Made by a program: the position numbers and the translations under genes. The notes under the pieces were generated by a model. That model made no database searches. It was not told the origin of the DNA and saw only the letters and a program-made list of their open reading frames with translations. Positions 45,901 to 60,600 of a stretch of DNA of 64,000 nucleotides are shown here, one piece after another; the stretch's first letter is position 1, and the number at the start of each line of letters is the position of its first letter. The stretch spans positions 112,440,214 to 112,504,213 of the forward strand of contig NC_085047.1 of the NCBI RefSeq assembly GCF_963662255.1, given 5' to 3'. The DNA is from Cinclus cinclus. Lineage: Eukaryota > Chordata > Aves > Passeriformes > Cinclidae.

Positions 45901-48900
45901 TTTAACTTGATTTCTGTTCACTAAAATAAAGTGCCTAAATTAGAATGAATTTCTGGTAACATCAGAAATTCAATAACATCAGAAATTTATTTTATAAAGT
46001 AATCATAAAATTTTCTTGTAACTGATACAATGTTTAAATAGTTTATAATCATAAAATCACAGATTGTGTTGAGATGGAAGGGATCTTAAAGATCATCCAG
46101 TTCTAACCCCATTGCTGTGGGCAGGGACAACTTTCACAAGCCCAGGTTGCTTATTCTACTTTATAAATACTGTTTAAAAATATTTGGAATAGTTGCTTTT
46201 CATTCCTGCTATCCATGTAAGTTGTAAATTGTAGATTGAAACCCTCACTTTTGACTACTGTTGGTATTTTTCTTATGTTTTTAATACAGTCACTGACTTG
46301 GGTAAGATTTCGCTCACAGAGTTTTAATGGAAACCAACAAGAAAACAAAGTAGAAAACTGAGTAATTTTTTGAAAATCTTCTCAACCCTCAGCATTTAAC
46401 AGCTACATGTGATTTTTTAAAATCAGACGTGTTGCTTTCTCAGAGCTGTTGCCACACAGCAAATTGTGAGATTCCCGTTTAGCCACAGGGAGGTGATCTC
46501 GCACAAGCAAACGACTGAGGTACCTCAGTAAAGTCACTTCTGGTGGGTTCTCTTTGCTTTAATGCCGCCGGCCAGATGACCATAATGTGTTCCTTCTTTC
46601 TTTTATCTGATTTATTTTGTCACAGACCTGGAGAAGAAGGAGGAGGAAATAGAGCAGCTGAGAATGGATTGTGAGCACTTCAGAGCCCGTCTGGAAACGG
46701 CCCAGGCAGATTGCATGAGAGAGAAGAAGGTAGATCTGCTGCCAGGATATTGATATCTGTGTCTTTTGAGTTTTAATTGCAAAAGCAGTAATGATAAAAT
46801 TTTCATTTTCATGTCACAAAATGAATCCTCAGTCTCAAAAACAATTTGGGATTTCTATCCAGATAGTCATGCGTATCCATATTAACATGTCAAAGTATAA
46901 AACACTGGGTATTTGGGAAGATTGTGCCATAGCTGGAATCAAAAGGTCCTTCACATAATCGGTTCTTGTGAATTTAACATTGCTATAACATATTTGCAAA
47001 GAGGGCAACAGAGAATAGTTTAAGCAGTGCAATATACAGAATGAAAGCAGCCTCTCTTGGTTTTCTGTGAGCTGTGTACATTTGTTTAGTGTTAATAGTC
47101 TTTCTCAAAGCACCTATTGATCCAATTGCTATGTACAGTTGAGAATCAAAGAGCAATTTCAGGGCTCCTCTTGCTCTGTCAATATTGTATTTAGTGATTA
47201 TGAGAAGGGAGATTCTTAACAATTAAGGAATAGCAAAGACACTGGCTTCTCAGATTGTGAAGCCGTTTGGGTTCAAATGAGTCTCTCTGTGAGAATCAGT
47301 GGTGATTATTTCCTGCAAAAGTTCATTTCCTTGGAGCCATCTTCAGTAGTTGGGGTTGTACAGCTGGCATTTTCCAGCCTTGTGATTGTACAAAGACAGA
47401 TGAACCACAAAACTTATTTCATTTTTGAAAAGGAATAGTGAAGAGTTCAGAAATGCACTTTCAGTGCACATCTGCGTAAATGAGACACTCTGGAATGAAG
47501 TTTGGCATGATGGAATAGTTGTCAATCTGGATTCCTTATTAAAAAGATTATATTGAAATTTCTTATTTCAAAATAAATATATTCTGGGATAGATATTGCA
47601 GTTCAGCAATAGGTACAGAGTTCATTTTGCTGTGCACTGAGGGCTTCAGTTGCAGGATAAAATCCCTGTAAAACTGAATGCTGTTGCTTTAGATCCTGAC
47701 GAAGTAAGTCCCACCTATGATTCTTGTTAACAGTACAAAATAAAGGGCAGGTGCTTTGGGTTTATGATTTATTTTGGATGAGTTTTACTTAAAGCATGGA
47801 TAGTTTACTAGGAACAGTTGTTTTGATGTTTCAAAGCTCTTCTCTTCATGTCTTTGCTGTTGTGTGGTGTGAGGCAGTTGTTTGACTGGGTTCTGTTAAA
47901 TGCCAGGAAGGTGTATTTCAGTGGATTGTGTTCATGATGTGAAGTCCTTTAGCTCTTCAGGTTACAGAAAGATGGTATGTGTATATGAGTGATTTTTATC
48001 CCTGTTAATTACTTTTTGGTGTTTTTCATTTGGTTGCTGTTCTGCTCTAGGCATCCTTGTGTGGAGTTTCTGAATTGTTTTCTACATATTTATCTTCTGA
48101 AGGAGAAGAAAATTATTCACTGAAACAAACATGGAATAAATACATTTCTGGTTGAGCAGTGTCCTTTTCTGAGGCCATCATAAATCAACATTTTGCATTC
48201 CAAATTCTCTGTGCTGTGTCACTGTTTAGGGCATTGCTGTGCTTTCTGAACCTGAGCAAAACTTGAAGTGCACATGTTATTCTTGGCTAATGTCTCCTTT
48301 GTCTGTCTTTTTGCACTTCCATACTTGGGCACTGCTGTGTTCTTGTGCCTTGACCTTTTCCTGGAGATGGTGGTGTTGCATAGCACAGGGATTGATTGCT
48401 GGGTGATGTGAGCTCTTAGGAGTGTTGCTTCCAGCCAGGTTATTTGCTTTTGCAGGCTCCATTTATTTTCCTGGCTCTTGCATGTACTGTTTTGTTTTCC
48501 TTGCCTCATATCTTTGTTCTGGTTTTGCTTTTGATCTATTAAAAATTCTGGCATTTTTTGTGCTGGCTTTGCATGCTTGTTGGGGGATCTAGATTTGGTA
48601 TTATTGGGTTTTGTGTCTTACTCAGTATTAGCATCCAAATGCAAATAAAATTAAAGATAGATTTCCCTAAGACTAGGACAGTGTGGAAAAGACAGAGAGA
48701 ATATAGGGATTAGGCAGGAAGATGCCTGAGGACATTTTGTGGATACACATGGTGGCAGAAAAGCTGATTGGCCTGGAAGTGAGTCATGTAAAAGATGGAA
48801 TTTGGCTAATTTGCTTAAAAATGATTGAAGTATTAAGAAATAAGAGACTTTTCCTGGGAGATTCTGCCTGTGGAATCAGCAGCAAGTGTTAGTCTTTTGC

Positions 48901-51900
48901 ATATATAGGTGAGAGAGACTCCAGAGAGTAAATACACACAGTCTACTTGAGGAATTAAACTTGAACTTTAGAAATCCTCACCTGTGCTTTCCATCAGCAG
49001 CAGTGCAAATCAGGCTGATAGGTGTGATCAGGAGGCTCAGTAGGTAGTTGGTGACAGAGCCAATGCAGCTAAATGCAGCCAATTATGTAAATTTTCAGAT
49101 GAGTTTACATTTCTATTCTTTACAAACCCTCAATATGAAGCATTGAGGTGAACCCCAAAACCAGCAAGATACGTAAATTCTTGATGACAATACATGGTTG
49201 AAAGTCTTGTTCTGTTTAGTTGCTTTCAAAACTGACATAGGAAAGATTCCTTCTTGTTTCCCCAGACCTCATCCTGACACCAAGCACTGGGAAGGCTGAG
49301 CTGAGGAAGGTGTTTTCTGCAGTGAATTTGAAAATATCATGTTTGTAAAATGGGCAGAGTAAGATCCTTCTGTTTTGAACATTGTGTGATCTGTGATTCT
49401 CTCTCTTTTAATATTTGAATTAGCATCATTTTCCTGGACTGACCTTAGCACTAATACTACTCTACCTGGAGTTAGCTGGGAGCCCCTACCCACCCTAAGA
49501 CACAGATTGCAGAATCCCTGCCTTGATCTTGCTGTCTGTGCTGGCTCTAAAAGTCACTGAGATGTGCAGCAGCTTTGCTACTCCTGTGGCAACTGGTAGG
49601 AAGCCAGTGAGGCCTAGAATCCTGCCCAATTCCATGATATTCTTCTGGCCAGCTGCCCATGTGATTGGAAAAAAGTACTGCCAAATAGAAGTTGTGTTCT
49701 GGTTCTGTAGGTTGATCTATTCTCTCTATGTTTTGTGGCAAGAACTACTTAGCAGTTCACTTACGTGATCATAGAGTCATTGTGTCACAGAATGCTTTGG
49801 GTTGGAAGGGATTTTGGAGTTGTGTTACCTCATTCCAACCACCTACTGTGGACTGGGACTACTTTCACTAGATCAGGTTGCTCAGAACCTCATGGATGCA
49901 CAGTGGTGCCTTGGTTTTGTAATGGAAGGTCCTCCAAACTTCAAACCTTAGCTGTGTTTTTTGGGGACTCTGTCTTTCTTTGCCACTGCTGCTCAGATCT
50001 ATGCCAATGGAAAAGAGTTGGAAGAGACAATGGTATTTATCCTAGATATCCAGCAAATGTTCCTTGTCGGCTGGAGCAGAAGCCTGTTTTGAAAAACAAA
50101 ACAACCTTCCCCTCTTGTGAGATGTTTCCTGTATCTTTTGGAAGGTGTCAGGGAAGGCTGGCCCCTGATGCTGAAATCCCCTCTCTCTTGAAGAGACATG
50201 GAGCTGTTTGCTCAGTGGGAGATGTCTCCTATCAGGCTTCTCTAGGTGCCACTCAGTCTCAGTGGGTCACTTGGTTTGACCTTGTGGACAGTTTCTGGTT
50301 CCTGTCAGCCTGCACTACTTAGAGCTCAGGAGGCAAGGAATGTGTCTGCAGCTGCTCTGGGTTACCCTCCATTTCAGAAATGCCCGTGACTGTGTTTCTT
50401 GTTCTGTCCCTTAGCCTAGAAACTTGGTGTGGGAGACGTGAAGTGCAACCAAAGTTTCCTTACACTGTTCCAGGAGAAACTGGACCTGCTCCAGGAGAAA
50501 CTGGACCTGCAGCAGCAGCTGAGCGAGGCCAAGCAGCAGCTCCTGCAGCAGGCAGAGTATTGCACAGAGATGGGAGCAGCAGTGTGCACCTTGCTCTGGG
50601 GGGTATCCAGCAATGAGGAGGCTGTGAAATCCATTCTAGGAGGAGTAAGTATGGCAGCTGAATACTGACCCCTGGGAGTGCTCTCAGGCCTTTGAAACAA
50701 GGACCTTTAAAATAAGGGCCTTGCTGTGGAGCACATTTTGAGGATGCATTTCAGGAGCTGTCTGGACAGCAAAAATGTTTCCTGTTTTGCATGTTCTTTG
50801 GGAATCATCCATTTTGGTTTAAGAAGGGTTGGAGCTGTAAAGTGTTATGAATAAATGCAGTAATTATTTATTTTGTTACCAAATGGGGGTTATCTGTTTC
50901 CCACCACACACAGCTGAACTGGAAGCAAGGCTACAGTTAGCACAATGTAAATATCTTCATAAGCTAACAGAAGGAGAGAATAGTTCGTGGGCACATGCAG
51001 GAGTTTTCCCGCCTGTGGAGAGCTTGGAGGAGCTATTTCCATGGAGAAAAGACAGATCAATTGAGTCTCAACTTCTTTAAATCTTTCTGCTGCCTTAATA
51101 CATAAATGACTCCTGGAAATTTAGAGACCCTCACTGCTCATGGATAATATTAAATCATCAATATTAAACATGAGCGAGTAGACTGTTTGAAAAAAAACAA
51201 AAAACCAACAAATGCAATAACAAACCACAAAACCAAAACAACAACAGTTAATGGCAATGGTAATATTGCAGCTATCACGATTTCACTGCTAAGTGCAGCT
51301 GATGGAATTAGGAGGGACTAGGGCAACAGGCCTGATAAAAATATGGTTTTCATTCTTGACACAGCCAACATGAGAAGGAATTACTGTATTTAATCTGAGT
51401 GAACTGATGCCACAGTTTCTTTTGGCTTGATTTTTCAGCAGCATGATGAACAGCTGAATGAAAAGGATTTAGTTCATTATAGTAAGTGGTAAACCAATGT
51501 GTTTGTAAGAGTTGTTCTAGTTGGGTGTTCCAAAATACAATTACAACTTTATATTGGATATTAGAAAGCTGTACAGTGATGCCTAATTAATTACACCTTC
51601 TGATGATTCCAAATCCAAGCAGCAGCAGTTACTGGGAAAAACATCTGTAAAACACTGTATGAAGCAGTTAAAATGTAAAGAACAAGGCTGGTTGTTGAAT
51701 GCAGTCTTTAGTATTATTATTCAGTTGAATTAGTTAAAAACAAAGCTGTTGCCTGAAGATTTGTTTGAAGGTAAAAAACCCAAAGGTGAAGTTATAATGC
51801 TTTGGGGGGTTAGATTGATTTGAAATGCAAAATACTTCTCTTAGTCATTTCCAGAAGTCATTAAAGCCTGTTGAACTGCTGTACTTCAGGTGAAGATCAG

Positions 51901-54900
51901 AGCAACATTTAGCAACATCATTTTCTTGGGATGGTGCATGTAACACTGTAAAAAACGTGCCTGGGCTTGCAACAAGATTCCTAGGAAAAGCATAAATGGA
52001 TTATGTGGCATTGTGTCAACCACAGATTGCAACTGGCAGTGAGTCAGGTCGTTAAAAGATGATGAAGATTTTGTTTGGGTTATTTTGGGACAAGCTGTAC
52101 AGCTTGTAGCTTCTTCCCTCCTCCCCTGAGAAGTTGCTGTGAACTACAGAAGTGTATGAGAGCATCAAGGGTGCTTTGAAACTGTTGCTGATAATTAAGC
52201 ACATGAGGAAGGTGGCATCAATTCAGAATCATGTCCTGCCTTACAGAACAATGCCCAAGCTTTTTTTCAGTCTTTGAAGCAATACAGAAGTTGGTGTTTT
52301 TTCCAGTCCTGTAATGCAAACAGACTGAAATGATGTTAGTGACCAAGGTACACTTTGTGTCCATAAGGGTTGGGAAAATCAGAACTTAAGCAGCAGATTT
52401 GAAATGTGACACAGGTAGTTCTCAAGACAGTGGGGGAGAGATGCCTGCTGGTTTTGCCCATGTTCCTAGAGAGAAATTGAAGAGACATCCAGAGAAGCAC
52501 CATGAGAGAGTTTTCAAGGTTTCCTACCTGCATGTACCAAAAAAAGAAGTAAGTTAATTCCCATGAGAGTATTTTAGATGTCTTTCAAAAAGCTTCAGCC
52601 AGATATGATGGGCTTCTCATATGGAAGTACAACCTGGAGGTTGGATTTTAGAACAGTATCAAGGCTTGCTTCAACTTGAGTAGTTTTGGATCCTACAAGG
52701 TGTTTTGCTACTTCAGTTGTCTGATATGGTGACAAACGACTTTATATTTTGTGGCAGCAATTTTTCATGTTACCTGGAGCTTTCACACAGGAGTTCCACA
52801 GATAGCAGAGGGTTCATTGCACCATGTGAGCTCAAGCACCTTAATGGCTGCTTTCAAAGCTGTCCTTATCTCAATGTGTGTGGGTGACACATTCTTCAGT
52901 CCCATGAAAATGCCATCAAGTTAATAAGAGATTGTGCAGAGTGTGCAATGTTTGCTATTTATAAACCTGATGGGTCTGTGCTGGAGCTCAGTGCTAGCTA
53001 AGTAGTGGCTGTCTGGAAAGGAGGATCAGCAGAGAGGACCCCAGTGAAACCTCAAGAGGTTGGGAGATGCAAGATTTCTCTTGTTTTCTGTGTTTTGTGT
53101 GCAACGTACCAACTACTCAGCGTGCTTAGTACCCTCATGTTCCCATGTGAATATGTATTTTCATAATGACCTCTTGGGATCTTCATTTTCTCTCACCCTC
53201 CTGCTTCTTGAGCTGTAGTCAGTGCTTGTGTTATAATTGCTGTCTTTGAGGAGTGTTGTCCATATAAAAACTACGTCCTGCACATGCAGAATTCCTCTTT
53301 CTCTGTGATCCCTTTGCTCCTGTTGCTCTGGGGCCACAGCATCATTTGTGAAGATACTGTGTTGACAGCCTGCTTTTTGTCCCCTCTTGCTGAAGTCACC
53401 CCACAGGAATGGTACATCTTTAATGTGATGAATGTGCAGCAGTGGAGGAATAAATAAATAAATGTTACCACTAGCTTTGCACATACTGTGAAAGCAGTAA
53501 TTTTGCAAAAATATTAAGATTTTCAGTCACTTTACAAAATGAATAGAATCTCGGGCATTTCTTGAACTCTCTCATTGGGTCACTGCTGGGAATGACTAAA
53601 AGTTTCAGCTGCTTCATGAAACAATTAGAAAAATTATTAAAGACACTGGGAAACCCAGCATTATGGGCTCTATGCCACACTATTTTGGTTATGAAAGCCT
53701 TCATCTGCTGTGTGAAATAGAGTTCCAGCAATGTTTTACTAGTCAGAATTACCAATAAACAGAAACAGGTCTCTCTGTCCCTCTTTGTGGACTCTGCACC
53801 TCAGGGCAGGCTCTTTGCCCTGAGCTTTGTACCAGGTGATGCTCCCTCAGCTGAGATACCTCCAAATGGAGCAGGATTGCAGCTGAGGGGAAAAGAATGT
53901 CCCACAGTCACAGCCTGTGCTTCTGTTTGTGTGCTCTGCTGTGGTGATTTTTTTTTCTTACGTGACATGGTTGACTTAAGCTCAACTGTGACCCAGGAGA
54001 GACCTCAATTTCCTTTTCCAAAGAACTTCTGCACAGTCTATTACTCTCCATGCTGTACTGAGCAATTAATGACTCCTATTAGGATCCATTTGAATTCTGC
54101 TTTTTTTTTTCCCTTGGGACTTCATTGTTTTCTTAGAAACTTCATGTTAAGTCTCCAATCTTCAGCTGATGTTGACAAAAGCTGCTGTAGTAGGGCAGGT
54201 AACTGTAAAACACCTGGTGCAATTACTGCAAAACAGAGAATGTACTCACTTCTGATAATAAGCTTTATTTCTGCTGGTTGATTATGTATTATTGTGTGCT
54301 TAGGAGGTAGATATGTAGTAGTTCAGTATTTTTATGAATAAATATAGCATTGAGTAGCTTCCTGTTTTCTTCTAAGGTAACGGTTTCAGTTATTAGGGGA
54401 TCAAACGTCACTCAGTGAATACATGGTATTTTCTGTTGTTTATTTGAAGTAACTGGACATTTTAATAATTTGGAAGATTGGGCAGTTTTACTGTAGCATC
54501 TAATATTTATAGTTGCTATAGTGTGTGTAATCTTTCTTCTCCTCCATACTTGCAGACTAAAGCAGTAAAGTTTTTTGCAATCACTGCCCAGACCATGGAG
54601 AGCTTTGTGAAGTCATTAAGTGAAGACATGAAACAGCAGGATTTGGATTCTGAGGAAAATCAGTTTGTTTTAGCTTTGGCAGGGATTGTAACAAGTAAGT
54701 TAATGTTGTGTGTCAGAATAGCATTCCTCACCTACTGGGAATGTGTATTGCCTCATAGAGGCTGCAGTGAGTACAGCTTTTCAGGTTAAGTTGTCAATGT
54801 TGGTATCTTGGGTGACTTTCTGGTTTTCTAAAGTTCTATCAAATTTTGTTACTGACACTTCTATTAAAGGCACTTCTGTGCTGCCTGTGACATTGCTAAG

Positions 54901-57599
54901 GATTAGACGGGTAAGAGCCATTGAGTTCTGAAATTCCCTATTGCATCTCTCAGTCTGGAATGAAACGAGGACCATTGTACCAGTGTACATATTGAACAAT
55001 TTACTTTGTGAGTCACCAGTGATGCCAACATCTACAAGATGACAAATTGCAGGTAGTGCAAGTAGATCAGTCCTAGCTTAAGACATGGACTAAGGATTTT
55101 GAAAGTGCTTAAAAATTTTGTTACTGTCACATACACTGCACTTTCACTGTATAAGAGAAGTAGAAGGTTATAAACCTGACTTCCATACTGAGTTGTTTTT
55201 TGTTTTTGTTTTTTTTTTTTTTGTTTGTTTTGTTGTTGTTGTTGTTGTTTTTTAGGGCCAAAAAATAAGTAAAAAGCCACATATCTGTTGTAGAATGACT
55301 GTGCCTGGTTTGGGACGCTGTGAGGCATAAGGTTGATACATCATCTGAATTTCTGTATTGTTCAGTGAAACTGTAACTGTCAAAATTACAATAAAGACAT
55401 CATGCAAGATAGATGAAACAGTGGATATTGGTATAAATAAGTGAATCTTGAATGAACAGCTTTTCTGAGTGGCATTTGTAGGTGTTGGGATGTCAATAAA
55501 TATAAGATAATAAAATTACTATGTGATGCATTATGCCACTGTACTGAGTGGGGGGCAGGTATAAGGGAAAATAATAAAAGAAAGTCTGCTTTAGAACAGT
55601 AGCCTTTAGAAATAATTTCCTCTTTTAGTTTGTGCTTGAATAATGCCACACTTGCAGAGAGGTAGGAAAATAACTTTTGAGTAGATGTTTATAAGAGTCT
55701 TGGTTGTGTGATGTACCAGGTATATTGAATTGAGTAGCTGTAAAACTCTACAGTCCTGTTCCTTTAAAGTGGAACCTATGATGATCAGCTTTGTTTCAGT
55801 CGCACATTACCTGTGGATGAATACAGCCTTTTGTTTCACAATTTACTGTGTTGCTATTGGGCATTCTGAATAAATGCTTTGGTTACCAATGCAGAATTTT
55901 GAAGGAGCTTGACCAGTGTTTGTTGTTCAGTATTTGCTATGTAGGTGCATGTAGTCTGAAGTTTATATCAATGCCATAGTTCATTCTTCACAGCTGACAT
56001 ATCTTTTTAGTGGTCCTGATAATTGGCTTAAACTTTTGTTTGAAACATGATTTTTGGTGATGTTTTTTGCTTTCCCACAGATGTGGCTGCACTGGCATGT
56101 GGCCGTGAGTTCCTGGTCAGTTCCAGTCAGGAATTACTGGACACTATGATGCATCTCCTGGGAGAAATGAAGCCAGGACTCTGTAACAAATTTAAAGTGT
56201 ATGTTGACCCTTTTTTGTCCCTTTCAAATGAAATGCATGATCTTGCAGTGCAGCTCAAGTCATGACAATAGTTTTCCCACTCTCCCATTATTCCTTTCCT
56301 GGAGAGGAAACATAATTTTTGGAAGCTCTTTTCCCAGTAGCATTCCTTGCAGGTACACTAGGGTTGACTACAAAGCTTTATCCAGGTTTTGTGTCTCTTG
56401 GGAAGTCTCTTAAGCACCATAGTATTGTGAAGGTGAGCAGGGGTGCCCTCTTCTAGCTTGGGAGGGGGTCATGAGTTTGGTGTGAAATAAGGAAGGTGTG
56501 ATGTCAAGTTTTACAACAGAGATGATGTGGGAAATGTGAACTCATTTTTATTCCCTTTTAGTATGAAGTGTAAAATGTCACATGTCCTTAGAAGAAAGTG
56601 AATTGTGGATCTTCGAAGAGCAAAAATTAAATCGTTTTAGGCTCCTTAGCAGCCAGACTCACCACACCCTGCAGTTTGTAAGAGACAATGCCTGAAAAGT
56701 GGCCTTGCAATGCAGCTTTAAAGGCAAGGCCCTGTTGCACAGTTCAGCTACTGAAAAAGTGCTTTTCAGCTGATGGAGAGATTAAATAAACAATTGTCTT
56801 TGCCTTTTTCTCCAAGACCTTAGAAGCTGAAGCTATATGGCCTTGACTGAGCAAATTACTGTGGCTTAAGGAGTGGCTCATCTGCTGAATTGTGGGTATT
56901 GGTCCTGTACACCTGGTTCCTTTGTCCATGAAAGTTCTTTGAGCCACTGTGGTAGTTTTTCCATAAATACACAAACAATTCATACTCCAGGCAGCTGTCA
57001 CAGCTCAGCTGACAAACAGCAGCCCTGTCAGCTATAGTAACTTGACCACATCCAGGCACACATTTAGGCAGGTTGGATGTGATAGTCATGAAATCAGGCT
57101 GGGTCTTCACTTGGAGGGCTTTTATCTTGCCTAACCTCAGCTGTCAGAAAGGAGGATGTCAAGCATTTGCTGACTGACCAGGCTCCTTCCCACAGTCACT
57201 GGGAGGAGATGGTGCTGTCTGGTGATTGCTTGTATGAGGGGGAGCAAGTTGCCCTCTGAAGGTTTTTGCCTTTCCCTGTTGGGTGGTGAGGGGAAAGCTG
57301 AGCTGCCTGTGCTATAGAGAGTGCCTTGATGATTTGAGATCAGTTATTTACTCTGTTTCCCAAGCATTGGGCTTGAAGGTCAGTGGTAGGGATTTTTTTA
57401 TAACATCCCAACTGAAAGAATTGTATGAGAATCCCAATTTACAAAAGAAAAGGTAATTTGTGCCTTCATGTGTGTAAAAAAATCAAACCATCCAAACAGA
57501 CAAAACCAAAAAACAACCCTGAAAAGAGGATCCATACTGTTTCAGAATCTGTAAATGGGATAAGAATAAAAGAGGACTTTGAGAGGAGGAGGGAAGATG

Positions 57600-57644
<45 letters not shown>

Positions 57645-60600
57645 AATTTCAGGTGGATGCATGTCTATGGGTCCAGATAAACTATTTTTGGTCATTTCAT
57701 ATTGTATTATTGTAATTTGATTTAAGGGCTTTCTTCTGAGTTTATACCTTGGGTTGCTTGTTACTATACTTAAAAATCTGCCTGCTTTGCAGAAGAATTA
57801 CCCAGAAGAATTACCCATTTAATTATTGTAAACTTGGCTGCCAATACAACACTGCTGGTAAAATATACCTAGAACAATCCTGTGAGGTGGCAAGGAATTC
57901 AACAGGGGCAGCTTTGTAGGCTAACAAGTGGAAGAAAGCTTGCATAAGAGGTTGCTCAAGGTGGCTGATAAATGAGAAATATTAAGGATATGTTACAATA
58001 GCTTGAATGTAGTGCAGTGATGATATTTTCTGATGAATGATGTTTTCTGATAATGATATTTATCCCACAGAAGCAACAATATTTTTTTCCATTACTCTGA
58101 ACTTGCCATTGGATTAAAAAAAAATTGCTGTATTCTGACATTAGAGCAAATGCCAGGAAGGACATTTCTTCATGGCCTTGTCAGAGAATGAGGGAGCCTA
58201 ATTTGCTCAAATGATTTAGTGCAAAATGTTTCCCAGTGTTTGTCTTTCATGTCCATAGTAGAAAAGAAGTCCCTTTTTTTAATGAGCTCTATATGTGTCT
58301 TGTCACTGCTCAGTTTGAAAAACCTGTTACTAACACACACTAGATTTTTTTCTTATCCATTTGGGGAGTTTTCCAGTTTGCAGTTTCTCAGCCCAGAAAA
58401 GAAGGGTTTTGGGGGGTTGATTGATTTGTTTTTGTATTGTTCTTTGCATGTAAGGCTTTTTAGCTGCTGGTTAACCTTAATTAGCATTTTCATAAGCAGA
58501 TGTGTCAGAAGAACTCCCTCTTCTCCTCCCATAAGGAACACAAGCCAGGACAAAGTGAAAGACAGCTGTGAGACAGAGATATGAAGGTTGCCATAAATTC
58601 TAGTGCAATTTCAAAATTAGGTGAAGATGGACTCTGGAGTCATCATAAACAATGCTTACACATACATTTATATGCTTATTCATGCAGATAGATGCATTTT
58701 TAAAACTACACCTCGCAGGTTAAAATGTCTGTTCATTATTCTGGAAATGCAATGTGTTTTTCTTAAAACATCACTATAGCTTTATGTGGGAGGACATCAA
58801 TTTATAATCCAATTAGTTGAAGTAAATATTTGGCTGTTAATTTTCAGTGCTGTGGTTGTCTTTTGCTTAGTTCTGAGGTTTTATGATTATTTTCCAGCTT
58901 TTATTTTTGAGAATATTTTTCACTGCTGTGTGACAAATCAGGGGAAACTGTGAGTCCAATTCTAGTGAGCTGATAAAGAGAGGAAGAAGCTGATAACTCT
59001 TCTCTAGTTCTAGCAATCCTGTGTTCTATTTGGATGAGTATATAAACAAAAAAATTACAGGGAGAACCTGTCACTGATTACAAAACTGCTGTGATAACCC
59101 CTGTAGTCTGTGAGCATGGAATAAATATATCCCAGCCATCAACCTGAGTGCTGAGACTGAAATCTCAGGGGTGTCCTTGCCTTTCTGAAATAGCAGATGT
59201 GAAAGACTTTGGGTTTTCTTCTCATTGGTGTAGGGTTTATTCAGTGTCTGTAATTGTTATACAGTCAATAAACATTTACATAATTGTTTGTAGCTATAAT
59301 TCAGTGGTTAAGAATATTCAACTTTGCTTTTGTGGCAGTTGAAAGTAGCCAGTAAAGAGACATATTTAAACATAATAGTACATTTTATATACTAATCCCA
59401 TGTATTAACAAGACAAGAAGGGGCTTTAGCTGTGCATTTAGTTCTAGATTTTAAAGAAAGCATTGACAGATACAGTAGTATACAAGATGTTAATTAAATT
59501 TGGCTTGTCTAAGTAGGAAGATTATGAAATGCATAATTAAGACTCACTCCAGATTTTAGAAAAAAACATCAGAAAGTATTGTTTGTCCAGTAATCATTTA
59601 TGTCAGGTTTGCTTCAATAAGCACTTTTGCAATTATTATTCAAAAAAATATTTACTAAAATGTGCTGATACTGGAGGTGAAGGTGGGTATTAAGGGACTG
59701 GAAATGCTTCTCTATTGTGCCTAGGTGAGTGTGTTTAATTAAATATGCTGTTACACATTAATATGCCACTGCATTGGTTTCTGGGGTGTTCTAGCACACC
59801 AAAAACCTCAGCACTTCCCTGGATCACCACCACCAATCCCTTTTGTCTGCACAAAGCAAACAAGTGAAATAAAAATACAAACACAGCAGTGCCATTTTAC
59901 GTCACTTTATTTCTAACTGCAAATGTCAAACAGATTAAGGGTGAAAGACATTCTCAAGAAATGTTAACATTGCCATTATAAGATGATGGTTTATTGATTA
60001 TTTCCATTCTGGCTGATTACAGGTAGTGCTGTGCTCTTTTGTCAGGGCTTGTTCTGGAAGCCCAGAGCTGCAGGGGCTGGATGAAAAGAAGTGTATGGGC
60101 TTTACCAGCTGCAGTTTCAGATCCAGAGCACCTCTCCCTGCTTGGCAGTGGCCACTGGTGCAGTATATTTAATAAATCTGCTCTTTCTTCTTTCTCCTCT
60201 TTAGTAAGTGAGGTGATCAAACTCAGAGCACATAAGTGTCATCTCTTAAAACTCAGTTTAGCCTGCAGTGGGTCACTACCTTTTCTGCTTTCTGAAGGTG
60301 TCCACACAGTGTCCAAAAGTCTGCTGGTGGCATAGGAGCTGAATCCATGAGACCTTGTTTGAGAATTGGATGTGAGGTGTGAAGTCTATTTGGAACTATC
60401 ATTTCCCTTTTGTTTGGACATGGTGTCAGTGCAGTGACATGCAGGTTTATCTCAGGCATGAGACAGAGCAGTAGCCAAGCTGGCTCCAGAACAGAGAACA
60501 TTCCAGCTCCTCCCTGGGACTTTCTTACTCTTTTCCATGTGTTTGGAGTATGCCATTTTGACAGTAGAAACAAAGGTTTGCACAACATTGCTTATGCATA

